Below are positions 20,564 through 34,600 of a stretch of 64,000 nucleotides of DNA, piece by piece. The stretch comes from Diadema setosum. Its lineage: Eukaryota > Echinodermata > Echinoidea > Diadematoida > Diadematidae. Below the pieces are notes generated by a model. The model was not told the origin of the DNA. It worked only from the letters and a program-made list of their open reading frames with translations, and did not search any database. The stretch spans positions 21,071,706 through 21,135,705 of the forward strand of contig NC_092693.1 in NCBI RefSeq assembly GCF_964275005.1. Reading direction: 5' to 3'. A program made the translations under genes and the position numbers. Numbering within the stretch: position 1 is the first letter of the stretch; every line of letters starts with the position of its first letter.

Positions 20564-22422
20564 GTATCCGAAGTTCTTGATCCATTTGAGAGGGAGAAGT
20601 TAGCACTATTCATGTGTCAGTCTGTTGCCACCCAACAGAAATACTATATGGCCAAACAAAAAGACGTACTCAATGTTGCTGCTGCAATAAAGACAAATCG
20701 AGGATGTTGAATCAATCGGTAAGTTTTGGTGAGTATTGACCACCACTTGCAGGTATCCGAAGTTCTTGATCCATCTGAGAGGGAGAGGTTAGCACATTTC
20801 ATGTGACACTCTGTCTCCATCCAACAGAAGGCCAAACAAAAAGATGTACACAATGTTGCTGCTGCAATAAAGACTTACTGAGGATGTTGGATCAATTGGT
20901 AAGTTTTGGTGAATACTGAACACCACTTGCAGGTATCTGAAGTTCTTGATCCATCTTAGAGGGAGAGGTAAGCACATTTCATGTGACACTCTGTCTCCAT
21001 CCAACAGAAGGCCAAACAAAAAGATGTACACAATGTTGCTGCTGCAATAAAGACTTACTGAGGATGTTGGATCAATTGGTAAGTTTTGGTGAATATTGAC
21101 CACCACTTGCAGGCATCCGAAGTTCTTGATCCATTTGAGAGGGAGAGGTTAGCATGATTCATGTGACACTCTGTCTCCATCCAACAGAAATACTATATGG
21201 CCAAACAAAAAGATGTACACAATGTTGCTGCTGCAATAAAGACTTACTGAGGATGTTGGATCAATTGGTAAGTTTTGGTGAATATTGACCACCACTTGCA
21301 GGCATCCAAAGTTCTTGATCCATTTGAGAGGGAGAGGTTAGCACGATTCATGTGACACTCTGTCTCCATCCAACAGAAATACTATATGGCCAAACAAAAA
21401 GATGTACACAATGTTGCTGCTGCAATAAAGACTTATTGAGGATGTTGGATCAATTGGTAAGTTTTGGTGAATATTGACCACCACTTGCAGGCATCCGAAG
21501 TTCTTGATCCATTTGAGAGGGAGAGGTTAGCACGATTCATGTGACACTCTGTCTCCATCCAACAGAAATACAATATGGCCAAACAAAAAGATGTACACAA
21601 TGTTGCTGCTGCTGCAACAAAGACATACCAAGGATGTGTTGAATCAATTGGTAAGTTTTGGTGAATATCGAACACCACTTGCAGGTATCCGAAGTTCTTG
21701 ATCCATCTGAGAGGGAGAGGTTAGCACAATTCATGTGACACTCTGTCTCCATCAAACAGAAGGCAAAACAAAAAGACGTACACAATGTTGCTGCTGCAAT
21801 AAAGACTTACTGAGGATGTTGGATCAATTGGTAAGTTTTGGTGAATATTGACCACCACTTGCAGGTATCTGAAGTTCTTGATCCATTTGAGAGGGAGAGG
21901 TTAGCACGATTCATGTGACACTCTGTTGCCACCCAACAGAAGTACTATATGGCCAAACAAAAAGACGTACACAATGTTGCTGCTGCAATAAAGACATATC
22001 GAGGATGTTGAATCGATTGCTAAGTTTTGGTGAATATTGACCACCACTTGCAGGCATCCGAAGTTCTTGATCCATTTGAGAGGGAGAGGTTAGCATGATT
22101 CATGTGTCACTCTGTTGCCACTCAACAAAAATACTATATGGCCAAACAAAAAGATGTACACAATGTTGCTGCTGCAATAAAGACTTATTGAGGATGTTAG
22201 ATCAATTGTTATGTTTTGGTGAATATTGACCACCACTTGCAGGTATCCGAAGTTCTTGATCCATTTGAGAGGGAGAGGTTAGCATGATTCATGTGTCACT
22301 CTGTTGCCACTCAACAAAAATACTATATGGCCAAACAAAAAGATGTACACAATGTTGCTGCTGCTGCAATAAAGACATATCAAGGATGTGTTGAATCAAT
22401 CGGTAAGTTTTGGTGAATATTG
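20564..22422 (+). repeat. Ten-unit tandem array of a tyrosine-recombinase-like exon
   Basis: AAGTTCTTGATCCAT or a close variant begins units at 20571, 20760, 20940, 21120, 21309, 21498, 21692, 21872, 22061 and 22250. Periods are 180, 189 or 194 bases. Each unit is an exon-like block (first one 20564-20718) between a TTGCAG acceptor and a GGTAAGT donor; the GT..AG spacer between units is only 34 bases. The exon reads VSEVLDPFEREKLALFM then C(H/Q)SVATQQKYYMAKQKD. The HSxxTxxxYY pattern fits the last catalytic His and Tyr of tyrosine recombinases such as Cryptons. Shorter units lack nine bases around the YY. All units look damaged as coding sequence, so this is a dead tandem expansion of one terminal exon. 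A YR retroelement origin cannot be excluded. Confidence 0.8.
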
Positions 22423-22929
22423 AACACCATTTGTAGGTATCATGGAAAATGGAATTATGGAAAAAAATGTACATCGAGACAAGGTTAGCGAGGTCATCCA
22501 AGGCTCATTAATTTCATGCGTCGGCAGGGAAGAGTAATTATTGCATAGACACAAGCTTGCCAGCATTTTTGGAGATTTGATGTCATTATCTTTGTGGTCA
22601 CTGAAACTGAAAAATTATTTTTTCTGTCGCGGAATAGACCACTGTTGGAGAATATGCCAAAAAATGCAAGAGTGCAGCAGGCCCGGCATGGGAAAGCAGC
22701 GTACTGTGGATGGTGGCATCCAAGTGAGGTCGCATGCCTTTGGCAGCTGTGGCAACGTCCATAGAGACCACAGTATCATCGTTGCTGGCCCTGCAAGCAC
22801 GTCCTGTCCAAGCTTCGTAGTTTCAGGCTGGTACTGCGGCAGGTGTGATGAGCAATGGACCCGGTAACATGCATTAACGGTGAGTTTTTGCCATTTCCTC
22901 TTGTTTCGAGAAATGATTAGCTGGGAGGG

Positions 22930-23720
22930 GCTGGGGCATCGGCCAATATTGCCGACATATTCGTGCTCCCTCCCACCACACAGCCTAGCAACCAGCCTTG
23001 CTTAGTCACACAGGGCCCACATGTTTTGGGAAATGCAGCTTCTGGGGCCAACAATCTTTGTCAAGGTGGGTGTGGCTTGATACATGTACATGCAACTCAG
23101 CCACATGCTATCGCAGAGATCTGCGATGACCTGGGGTTGAATGTGCAGCTTGCAGTAAAAGAGTGCATTTGGAAAGAGGAATATGTGGAGCTTGACCAAT
23201 TGCTAAAATTGGATTCACTCCCCATGAGTCAATCACTCATGCTCGTGGTTGATTTGGTCAGAGAGAGACTGTAGCTCAAGCTCCAATCACACTCACCATC
23301 TGCCTGCACTACTGTGCAATGGATAAATGCCATGCTGGTGTACATGTCAATTTACGCTGAGCGCCATGCTTCCTGCTCGCGAGCTGATGAAATACATTAG
23401 TATTGTGCACACGGATGTGGCTACAATTGGCATGACTATGACGTACGATTCCGGTTGAGGCATGCGAGGCAGCCGCAAAAATCCTGGGCTAGAGTAGACA
23501 CCGAGCTTTGGTTATTCGTTGCCACAGCTCAAAAGCGTAATTTTCGTCCATACAGGCTGTCGGCAGCATAGGAGCCCAGACAAAGCAACCGACATCCATC
23601 TTCCTCCCAGCCAGAGACCACGACCGCGTGGTGCAAACATATGCTTTGCATTCAACAGAGGGGGCTGCTTACAGGGAAAATGGTGCCGATACGCCCATAA
23701 ATGCCAGCGTTGCAGCATGA
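22930..23720 (+). mobile_element. DIRS/Ngaro-like gag fossil
   Basis: A plus-strand fossil. Readable pieces are CIWKEEYVELDQLLKLDSLP (about 23160-23220), WINAMLVYMSIYAERHASC (about 23320) and a CCCH finger ICFAFNRGGCLQGKWCRYAH followed by KCQRC (about 23640-23710). A W..A..VY..VY block upstream of a CCCH finger is the pattern of gag-like proteins of tyrosine-recombinase retrotransposons. Only this part is seen, it is broken in several places, and no terminal repeats were found. Confidence 0.6.
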
Positions 23721-24290
23721 GATGAGAAAGAGGAGATAAGAAGAGAGAGATGAAGAGAGACGAGATGAAAAGAGAGGAGCTGAAAAAACACACAAAGAGA
23801 TTGCAATGAATCATGTGCAGAAGCAAAATTATCATGTGTGAATATTTGTGTTCGAATTGCCATCATACTTGAAAAGGGTTCTTTTCTTCTCCCGCCTGGC
23901 TAGTTTCTCCCTTATTCCCTCTCATCTAGCTCTTTTTACAAATGAATAATCATGATTGCAATTAATAAGCAATCATCCGATTTTCATCTTGACCAAACAT
24001 CGGATGTGTGAAAATCCTAGGATGCAGTGAAATACAAAACCTGTATAAAACACATAGCGCACGCAATGCTAATACACACACAGCTAGTGCGTGGCACAGT
24101 GAATGGAAACAAAATGGCATATTATGAGTTGTCACGACTCTTTTATACAGGGACGCTAATCATCAATAGAGTCCCTTGGACTGAACATCAAACTCTATAA
24201 TACTATTCTAACCAGGCACACATGTCAGGTAAATACCTATCGTAATTCACACACACAGACACACTTTTGACACGCTTTGAGCTTTCCACA
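23721..24290. other. Non-coding stretch
   Basis: A purine-rich GAGA tract (23725-23790) is followed by AT-rich sequence with short CA repeats near 24080 and 24250. No gene was recognised. Confidence 0.4.
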
Positions 24291-24291
24291 G

Positions 24292-24480
24292 TAGATGGGG
24301 TCATCATCTCAAAGGATTGTGACATTACCCCACCAAAGTTCAGGGAGAAGGTCTTGGCCCACCTCCATGCTGCCCATCAAGGGGTCAAATCCATTGACTG
24401 CTAGAGCTGGGACATCAATTTTTCTGCCCTGGCATCACCCCTGCCACAGCAGAATCTCACCAACTTTCCCCATCTGATTT
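24292..24480 (+). mobile_element. Gypsy-type integrase zinc-binding fragment (fossil)
   Basis: A short plus-strand fossil piece. REKVLAHLHAAHQGVKSI followed by a W..D..FLPWHHP-like stretch resembles the HHCC region at the start of a Ty3/Gypsy integrase. Nothing else of the element was recognised. It is broken and appears old. Confidence 0.5.
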
Positions 24481-24810
24481 TAATAGCAAATTTAAGTTAG
24501 AACGTACAAACTTATTAAATATTTCACATGTCATTATTAGGTCTATACAGAATTTTGATAGCATGAAGTTATTACATGAAGATTTACTTGAATGTAAATT
24601 CTATTTAATTGGCTTGTCAAGAGTGTGGCAAGTTAAATCCCCAATCTCTTTTTTGTTGACAGTTTGAAGGCAATGAAGATGGTCAGTTTGAAGGTGGGTG
24701 AGTACAAGTCCTTGGCAGCCCAATAAATAGCAAAGAGTTTCATATTGACTATGTGAGCAACTGCCAAATGACTCTACAACAGAAAAAAAAAACCCTGGTG
24801 ATGGTCTGTT

Positions 24811-24862
24811 GTGTTTGTGTGTGTGTGTGTGTGTGGGTGTGTGTGGGTGTGGGTGTGGGGGC
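24811..24862. repeat. (TG)n microsatellite
   Basis: A TG/GTGGG run from TGTGTTTGTGTGTG to GGGTGTGGGGG, followed by a short G run near 24880. The flanking 24481-25690 stretch is downstream of the FBXO15-like gene and holds no other feature that I can support. Confidence 0.85.
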
Positions 24863-25689
24863 ATTTGTTCTTTTTGGGGGGGGCAATCAAGGAGCTTGAT
24901 TATCATCTCTCTTGCTGCTGATTCAAAATGCGCACAAACCACAAACTACTGGACTTTATGACAAAAAAAAAAAAGAAGAAGAAGATATAACAAAGATTGC
25001 AGAACAATGGAATCATTCAACGAACCATTGGCCTTTAGTTGATTTGAACACATGATGATGTTGATCTAAACCACAATATTGCATTTCATACAGTTTGTTT
25101 AACATGAAATTCACTTTTGTCTTGCCTAGCATCAGCAACCACAGGCCTTAGAGTGCTAGTAGTGAGTTCCAAACCAGTCGTTGACTGTCTTCACAGCCAG
25201 GTCTATGTTGACAGACACTATCACATGTTGCTCACGTTCAGGGACCTGAAAATAGTAGGAAAAGAGTTAAAACATATCAATAGTCACTTTTGCATCTCTC
25301 CTTTCCTTTTCCTTCCTCGCACATCAAACTAAATGAATGATCTGTTGCTTTGAAATATCTCTCCTCTTGCAAAGGAAGTTTCCCATAAGGGCAGAACAGA
25401 CTGCCAAGAAGTGCATTATAGAGCTGTAACTTTGTCATACTTTGCTGTAAATTTGTGAAGCTTCATCTTTCCTTAGGAACACCTCTTAGGACCATGAATG
25501 TTTTCCCCTCCATACTTTGATGGTAGCCTTTACTTGCAGCCATCAGAAGGAATAGACTCACCATAGCTTAAATCAACAATTTGCTCGGTAAAGGAGTAGT
25601 ACTCAATAAATGGTTTTACCATGACATTTACTTTGACAAATCTTTCTCTAATATGTCCAGGTAACAGCAGACTGCATTCAAGAGTAATG

Positions 25690-28600
25690 TCACCAGTGAT
25701 CAAAAGCATGCTCACATCTCCTTGCAACCTATATGGACAGCTCAAGCTGATGCTCAAGAGAGAACTTTGATGCCAAAGAACAGCACTGGAGAAGATTTGG
25801 TACAAATTTTAAGCCAAATTGAATCACTAAACTTGCTGTTGGTGGTAAACATTAGAAACGTCAGTATTAAGCGTTATATAATTGTTACTTATATCATTAT
25901 TAATGGAGTCATTTACGCCAAACTCTGGAATGAGGCACCAGCACAATATGCTTTTGGTGCTGTACTCAATTATGAACAGAATAAGAGCAAAAGAGTAAGA
26001 AGCATAAAAGAGGGCTTCTACCTTTCCTAAAGTCACATAATCAACAGAAATAAAGAAAACAGCAGAGGAGAGGCTTACCCAAAACATCTTGATCTCAATG
26101 TTTCCCTTTGTGTCCGAGTAGTTGATCACCATAGGGTCTCCTTCATACTCCATGGTCACTGCATGTATCACAGGCAGAGATATCAGAAATTACGGCTGGA
26201 TGACAAAATTTTGAATAATTATGGCACGCTTCCTTTCATTTGGTGCTAATTGTAACAAGAGATCGCATTCCTTCAACTTCTACTGACTTGCATACTCATT
26301 ACTTCATCAATTCCAGCTCATATTACTGGGTACATTTTTTTTTTTTCACATGGTATATTTCCCTACAATGATGGTAAAGTGTATACATCTCAGTAATGTT
26401 TGCAATATAATGGCATGGAGCAGTTGGTACAACAGACAAGTTGAATCTTTTCGGCTTTATAGCGTTGTAGATGAAGGTTAGATATTAGGTACATACCAAC
26501 TGGTTCAAAGTCTTCTTCAATGACCACTGGGCAGCTGCAAGTAGGCAACGTCAAATAAATGAAATGAATGCAATGAATTTGTCTTTTCAAAATCTGATAG
26601 GCAGATATATTGGAAGATGGTTTTCCTTATATCCGATAATGGTAAATACGGTTCTTTCTTTTTATTTTGTTTTTTTAACATGGAGTCCTTCCTTGGAAAT
26701 ATGTTAATTTTACCCGTGAGGCATATAAGAGACATTTCAATCATACTGAACAAAACCAAAGAAATCATGCAGATGAGAAAGAGTAAATTTTACTTCATTT
26801 TTACTTTTAATAAGATTCACAAACTGAAAGATAAACTGATCGAAACTCAACATGAACCATTGGCACGGAAAGCATTAGGAACATACAGTGTTCAATATCG
26901 TACACTTGTGAGTGATTTTCTAGTGGTGCCCTTTCCCCCATAAACTGCAACTGAAAAGAGATACACCTAGTACTTTTATCCAGTTCGTTTGAACGCCGCA
27001 GGAGCCATGTACGGAATATCCCGTAGTGAATGAAATAACATATAAACGACGTCATTCCAAAGTTCTTTCACCTTCTAACCTTTGACAACATATCCCAGAA
27101 AGCTTTGCTACACATCTGTGATAATTTCTATGTCAACAAAATTGGAAGACGACATGTTTCATGTCACCAAATTTGTTCAGATGAATAGGGATTACCCGTC
27201 ATTGATTGTAAAACATTCCTAACCTTGTCAATATCATCTATACATCATTATCACCCTCAGAGCAGATATTGCAGAAAAGGACATTGTCATGTGATCAGTT
27301 GAGAACCAATCAGATTACTACGGCCTGACAGCACTGTGCAACGTGAGTTTATCAAACATGAGATGACGTAAATTTTATGGTGGGTGAATTCACACAATCA
27401 TGAAATAATTGGGATATCAAATACAGTGCACTCTATCATAATGACAGTTACTATCAAAATCTTGTTACAATAAAGTAAAAATTCAGGTTCAAATAATAAA
27501 ATTGATATATCTTCATAAAGTTACTTTATTGTTCAGCTTTATAATGAAGATTCAATAATAACAAAAGAAAGATGCTGGTCCTTGGGACTTCGTCATAATG
27601 GGAGTTAGCTGTACAAGGGAAAAATGTTTCACGCTCACCTTACACACCAGATTGGTTGCTGAAATTCATCATACAGTGTGCAGTCCAATACTGCAAAGTC
27701 CTACAAGGAAAACATCAACATGGAGCTGAATTAGCAAGAGTTACTGCACCAATTCCTAGTACATCATCAATCATCATTCTGGTCTCAATTACTGCAATTG
27801 ATGAGCATCCTAGCAATTTCTTTGACTCTTTAAAGTATCTTTCATTCTATTGGGGATAACAATGTTAAGACCTCAATCACAACAGATACAGCAAGCATGT
27901 GCATTTCATATGTGCACTATGTCCAGTATTAAAGGAAAAGTCACCTAAAGCCACAACAATCATGAAAGGTTTATGTTCTATCCCAATGAAATTTTAAATT
28001 TGGATTGCTGAATACATTTTGGATGATAATGTTGCATATTAAATCATGACTGTGTACTCTCTGACTGTCAAACCATATAAATTTCAAGAATTATCACTTT
28101 AGACAGGAGCAAGTGCAAACAATACCAACTGAACAATTTGCAGACTGCTCCAAGAAAGCAAAGCAAAAAAGAAATGAAAAAGAAAAGTTCTCTTCCGTAC
28201 CTGGACAATTCCCTTGAAGACATCTGTTTTCCATGGAAACTGAATCCTCTTGGAGGAGTAAGAGTGGTCTGTTACCACATCTCCCCTGACTGGTGTCAGT
28301 CTGATATGACCATCCACTATGGTGCAAAGAAATTGAAGAAGGGGTAACATTCTGGAACTCTCCTCACTCAAAATGAATTGCCACATATGCAAATGAACAC
28401 ATACAATATACAGTTAAGTATCAATAGACACCAAAGTCTTTTTTTCCCATTTCTTCACACACAACCACTGACAATAAATATCAAGTGTTCTTGATTATTT
28501 ATGTCTCATGCTAAACTTTTATTGAGTTACAAAGTGCAATGATTGTAAATCCCCATATACTTTAATTCACTTTACTTTGCTGATATTGACCGTCAGATAA

Positions 28601-31600
28601 CATCTTCCGAGATTAAAAAAGAAACAACAAACAAACAAGAGCAAACAAAAATCCACTATCAATGTGGATGCCCCGCTCTCTTTACTTCAATCACTGTCAA
28701 AAAAAAAAAACAATATAAAACTAAAATACAAAACAAATTACGATTCCGTTTATGGGTGAAAGCTGATATGGTGTGAACCAATGCTTTCATCGGGCAGGAA
28801 GAGCTACATACCTCTGCTGTTCTTGTTCACATGCAGCCTGTCAAATCGTTGACTCCACAGAGTGTTCCTCTGATGGCGTAGCTCCATGATGCACTGGTAG
28901 TCATGCAAACCTGTGGCAAGAAGTGAGTGCCAAAATTATCTCACACGGTTGGGAAATATCAACAGATTCCCATAATGGAATGGCATTCTATTTGAAACTG
29001 CATAACAAACAATGAACTGTTGTTTACTGTATATCAAACAAAAGAGACTTCCATATTTTCAGTGACCTGGAATGTGTGGATACATGCTATGCAGTAACAA
29101 AATAAGTGTATGCATTAGACAAGCGAGTCCACCAATTTCAAGTTCATTCATAGTATTTACGTACCATCAACATCTTTTACAAGGCACAAATTATATCTGC
29201 ACATGTTCTGATCAGAAGTACATGTCAACATTGTTATACTACTTTAAAAGATGTTTTGAGCTGCATTCTTCAGCACTATGTGGATTTCAAAGTAAATCCC
29301 TTTCCAGAGAGCGCTTGGCAATATCAAAAGGCTTCAGGGCCGACATATTCCCGAAAAGAGAATGTTGACAGACTATTTCTCCAGAACTTTTTGTGTCATT
29401 TCTGTCATTACCTTGGTGACATCACAAATATGTTGGCACGTAGGTGGTTCGTTTGTAGGAAGATTTGTTCGATGCTGGGGGCTGTTTGGTTGCAAACTTT
29501 ACAAAATCTTTGGATTTTTGTCTGTGGATGTTAATCGTCACTTCATGGAAATCTAGTATGCTGCCTGAAGTAAGGAGGTCACACCAAGGTGTGACAATAT
29601 AAGTCTGGGCATTACAAACACAATGTCCCATCAATCCACAGCTTCTTACAGTGTAATCCACAAAAACAGGAGCAATTACAGGATATGTATATGTGGGGTT
29701 TTTTTTACCATATTGCGAGTCGATGTCATCTGGCCTGGGTTTGACAGGAACTGGAATGTGCATTCTGTGTAGAATGAGAAAAGAAGTCGAAAGTTGAAAC
29801 AGACACTGACATTTCAATTGCTGTTGCAATGAGATGGTCTATGAGCATCACATTCCTCTCAAGGGTAGTACAGGTCGAAGGTGTCTCAAGAAGTCGACGG
29901 AAATGGAGGATATAAATTGTGCATCATCATTCCGTTCATCCCCTCTAACCTGGAATTGGATTTGTACTAATGAAACAGGCCATTTTCTACACCTGTGAAA
30001 CATGTCATCTTGACAGATTGCAAATGTCATGGAGCACAAGACAGCTTGCAAAGAACTGGAAGGCAAAATTTTTTTCACAAGAAATTTGTGCAGAATGAAT
30101 TCTCACTCCTTGATCAGAAGCTGGAAATGAAGTTTGCATGCTTTCACTTTTGTCACATCCTGACCAATCTGCAGTATTATGTAGAGTATAAATTCATGCA
30201 TGCAGAATAAAATCAATAAAATATTTGCACATCTTCATCTTTGCAACAGAATCACATCACCTTCCTTCCTTCTCCTATGGCACAATCTAACTGGTAGATA
30301 CTGTGTGCTGCTAGTCACCTTGGGCACACCATGGGTGGTTAGCACTTCCTGCCCGTTTTTCCCCTGAGTGTGTTTTGGGAGGACCACTTCACTGTGTTTG
30401 CAACACTGCTCTTTGCGAGGAATGAAGCAGGATCGTTTATTGTGCATGGGTTATAACTCTCTCATACATGCGACCTCCATTTAAACGTAATATCTAGGGT
30501 CAGAGTGTTTTACCTCTGACTAGAGGAGATGACATGATAACACACAACCATGCTCAGGTAGACTAAATGGGACTCCAACCAGGGCTATTTGATCGCAAGA
30601 CAGACACACTACTGACAGAGTCACTTCACCTCCCACCACAGCACATGAAATGCACAAATCCATCCAGGCAATGAAATATTCCTGGGGCCTGCTTCATACA
30701 GAGTTGCGATTGATCATTGAGCATAAGTTCAATATCAAGCATACGTCCCGTTTCATAAAGACACTTACGCTTGATTTCACACACACACACAAAAAAAAAT
30801 CAAGCTTAACTTTCAGTTGATTGAACGTTACTTGCAATCAATCGCAAAGTTGTTCATGAAACGCAATTGGCGATGGATTGCAACTTACGCTCAGTCTTTA
30901 TGAAACAGGCCCCTTGTCTGATTTAGATCTTTGCTCCATCCAAGCAGTGACTTTAATATCTAAGAATGCATTTGACCTTGGGGACTCGGCCATGGAGGAC
31001 ATACCTCTGAGATGTTCCAAGCGTTGCCCGCTGTATGATGCCATGGTGATGGAGACACACGGACACAAATGCAAGCTCTCCATCATCCTGTTGTCAAAGA
31101 AATGGCAGATACATTTATCACATATATTATATTTATCATGCTCGCAGTGCCCTTTGAATAAAATCAAACTGGTAGATATTTTACTAAAAAGTGGATTTGA
31201 CATAATAATGTTGTGGAATTTGAAAGTTTTGGATGATTTTTCATAATAGCAAGCGGTTCATTACACACAAAGATGACATCATCTACACCAATTACATACA
31301 TAACATTATTCCACTCATTATGTCAGGGTTCCCATCCCCCCCCCCCCCAACACCCCATGTTCCATCTTTTCCTTTTACCATACCTTCCATGTTGCTATGA
31401 CGATGCCCTTCATCGGAGTGTAGACATTGATGACCTGGCTCCTGACTACTGGCTCACCAGTGATGTCACTGGGCTTAATGCGGTGTTCCAACAACAGGGA
31501 CCTCTGACTTGGACTGCTCCAATGAAACACAAATTGAGATTAATGCACAAAGACAGAGAAATCCACTCCATATCATTTGCATTTTTGTATTACTTTCATT

Positions 31601-34600
31601 TCTATTATCATTCGCATTTAAGATACTGGTCCAAAGAGGCCAAACATCACTGCATGGAAGTCTTCTATTTCTTGGCTTTACAGGCAAAAGACCATTACTA
31701 AATCATATGATTAGCAAAAGACATTGCAGGGAAGCATGCAAGTCATGCTCAGTCTAGGGGAAAGTGCATTCCAATGTTATAAGATTATTACTTTACCAGT
31801 AATTGGCAGATGATGTCATAGACGGAATCGTGGTTTGGAAGGTTTCTTCTTTTTTTCTTTTTCTGTTTTGGAGGGGGGGGGGGTTGTATCCATGTAATCT
31901 GAAGAAAAATAGTGGAAAAAATATTATAAAATACAAGGAACATCTTTTGATATTATTTTAACTACATAAGTGATAATCAGGGTGTTCTGAATCAAAACAA
32001 GTCAACATGTATTTGCACTGCACAGTCCCTTGAAGTTATAGTCAAGATGATATAGTTAAGTTATAGATTGGGCACGTCTGAGGTAAACGTGGTTTACAGC
32101 CAGCATCATATCATCTTAAATCATTTTGTATGGCAGTGGGATAATGACATCACAACACCTAAAAAAATAAATAAATAAATAAATAAACCTTTGTCAGTCT
32201 ACTTTGATCCCATTCATACCTGCTGACAGCTGCCGACCCATCCCTTTCGTAGAACACTGGTGCCTGGGCGTAGACGGCCAGACTCTGCAGTGAGCTGATT
32301 GGTGGAGGGTTGAGACTGTACCACCTGACCGTGGAGGAGGTCGGGAAGTAGACAGCGTCTGAATGGGTGAAGCTGGACTCCGCCTTGGAGGTATCTACCA
32401 GCACAAGCTCCCACTTCACTCCAATCTTCCTATAAGATGTGAAAAGGGGAAAACATCACTCACAGAGCTTACAAAATGTACTGTCATATTATATTTCCCT
32501 TTTTGTCTTAAATATAAAGAAATAAGAAAGCGCTTATCATTCAGGACACTACTGTATAAAACTCTACAATTGGGTTCCAGTTCATAAAGCCTCCTTTAGG
32601 TTACAAATTCCAATTATACTTCCAGTTGTATATTACAGTGATTTTTCTTGCAAATCTAGTGACTGACCTGTTCCTAAAAGTTCCTCATTTCTAAAAGTAG
32701 AGGATGCTTGGTTCCTACAATGTAACAACATTTGTGTGTAGACATAGGCAATCATTTCAAGAAAGACCTTATTGAACAGGACTACTTCAGAAAGCTCAAA
32801 CGATCAATGCTGACAGCATCAATCAGTCATGAAATGCCTATGCAGCTCATATCTTCAAAATGTATTTTTCATAAAGCTAAATGTACAAAAGGGACAGGGC
32901 TGGTTTTAACTAGTACAGCTCAAGTGTATTTCATGGCCAAAATTAATTAGCCAAGCGTCACCTGACACAGATATGGAATGCAAACAAACAATAAATGTTG
33001 AGGTAAATCATCCTGAACTGGGGATCAATGCAAAGATAAAGTTTGAAGGGCCTTGAATTTCATCATTCTGTAGGTCAATGTATAGTATAAATAGGGAAAA
33101 TGTTTTATATATTTTAAATACTTACTGCTCAAGGACCTTGCCGATGTTAGCAGGGAGAAGCGAATAGGGATCTTTTTTCTTCATCAGCCTCGCAATGCGG
33201 GAATCCCTCTTAGCAATGCACCTAAAATTCAATGACATAACAGGTGACGACAGCAACATGTACACACTCATATGAAGACACCTGGCTTAGGATGATCAGT
33301 TGTTCATGTTGGTTCTAACAGTATTGTAATTTCCCCATATGACACTATGTGGTGTTTGAGGTGCCATCTTCCTCTTATATTTTATTTTTCCAGATCAATT
33401 GCTTTTTTGAAAAGGAAGAATTGATAGCTGGTTTAGGGATCCAAACAAGCTGAGCAACCTGTCTCAATGCGATCAGAATTTTAGCCCAGCAAAGCTGCGA
33501 GTGCATCTGTTTTTACATCGCAAAGGTTTGGGAAGCACGGAGGACGGCCAATTTAATCTGGAAAATATACAAAGAAATACCTTGCAATAGGCTCACAAGG
33601 CATACTTAATTTTGTCATTAAAAACAACTGAAAGTAATGTACAGCGTACAAGGGTGTGATATCCACATATCACCTTGATCAGAGTATAGGAGAAAAGTTG
33701 TTTTCGTCGCAACTTCAAACAAGAGACAATTTTTCTCTTTCTGACATTATCACATTCACTCAGACTAACTAGCTCCTCACGAAAAATAAATTTATGAGTG
33801 CACTCTTACTCTTTGATGCAAGCCTTCTTCCACCTGATGTCAGCATGCAGGGCGTAGACTGGGTGGGGGCGGGCCACAGAGCCTGACTTTGAGGGTGAAG
33901 CAGATGATTTGCCCGTAGGCTGGGTTGCATAGCGTTCGTACAGAGGCTGCCATAGTATGCTGTGCACAGAGTACGGCAGACGGGAAAAAGACAGTGATGA
34001 CAGATCAACTTGGGTCAGATGCCACTAACTCCTGATTCACTTTCACTAAAGTGGAGGATAGGAGCTGTCAGAAATTGTTGGAAATGAGCAAGAGTTGATG
34101 TGTCATTTGAATGTGTGGGTTTGTATGGTGAGGTTTGTACAGTGACAACTGGGTATGGTATAATATTACAACTTCAGTACACCTGTAAAGTAGCATACAC
34201 AAACTATACAGACTATACTGAGTGAGAACTAGTCAAAATAACAAATTCAAATATACACAGTGGTAATATGCCTTGATAAAACTCAGGGACTCTGCTGTAT
34301 AGTTTGATCTGACAAGAATAATGGGGCCTGCCTACAATAAATGCATGTATTGCATGTAATTATTCATCACGCTACTCAAATGCAAAATAAAAGAGAATAA
34401 TACTACTACTAGGAGAAAGGAGAACTTGGAGAGGAGTACTGCATCAAACATTATGCAAGTTGAGGTTTCATTACTATCATCAGGGCTGCAAAAGTAACTT
34501 CTTACTTGTCACTTGCCAGCTCCATCCACTGTCGATTGACACACACGCACGTCAGCAAGTCCACCGGAGGAAGGAATGAGAAGACGTGCAGGAGCAGTTC

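Noticed and set aside
20564-22422. CRISPR-like array
   Set aside because: Units are 180-194 bases of near-identical sequence with no unique spacers, in a eukaryotic genome.
22541-22867. 108-codon plus-strand frame
   Set aside because: There is no domain, no splice support and no resemblance to the fossil that follows.
24295-24477. 60-codon frame as a gene
   Set aside because: Another frame of the same stretch shows the integrase HHCC-like block, so this is a shadow in an element fossil.
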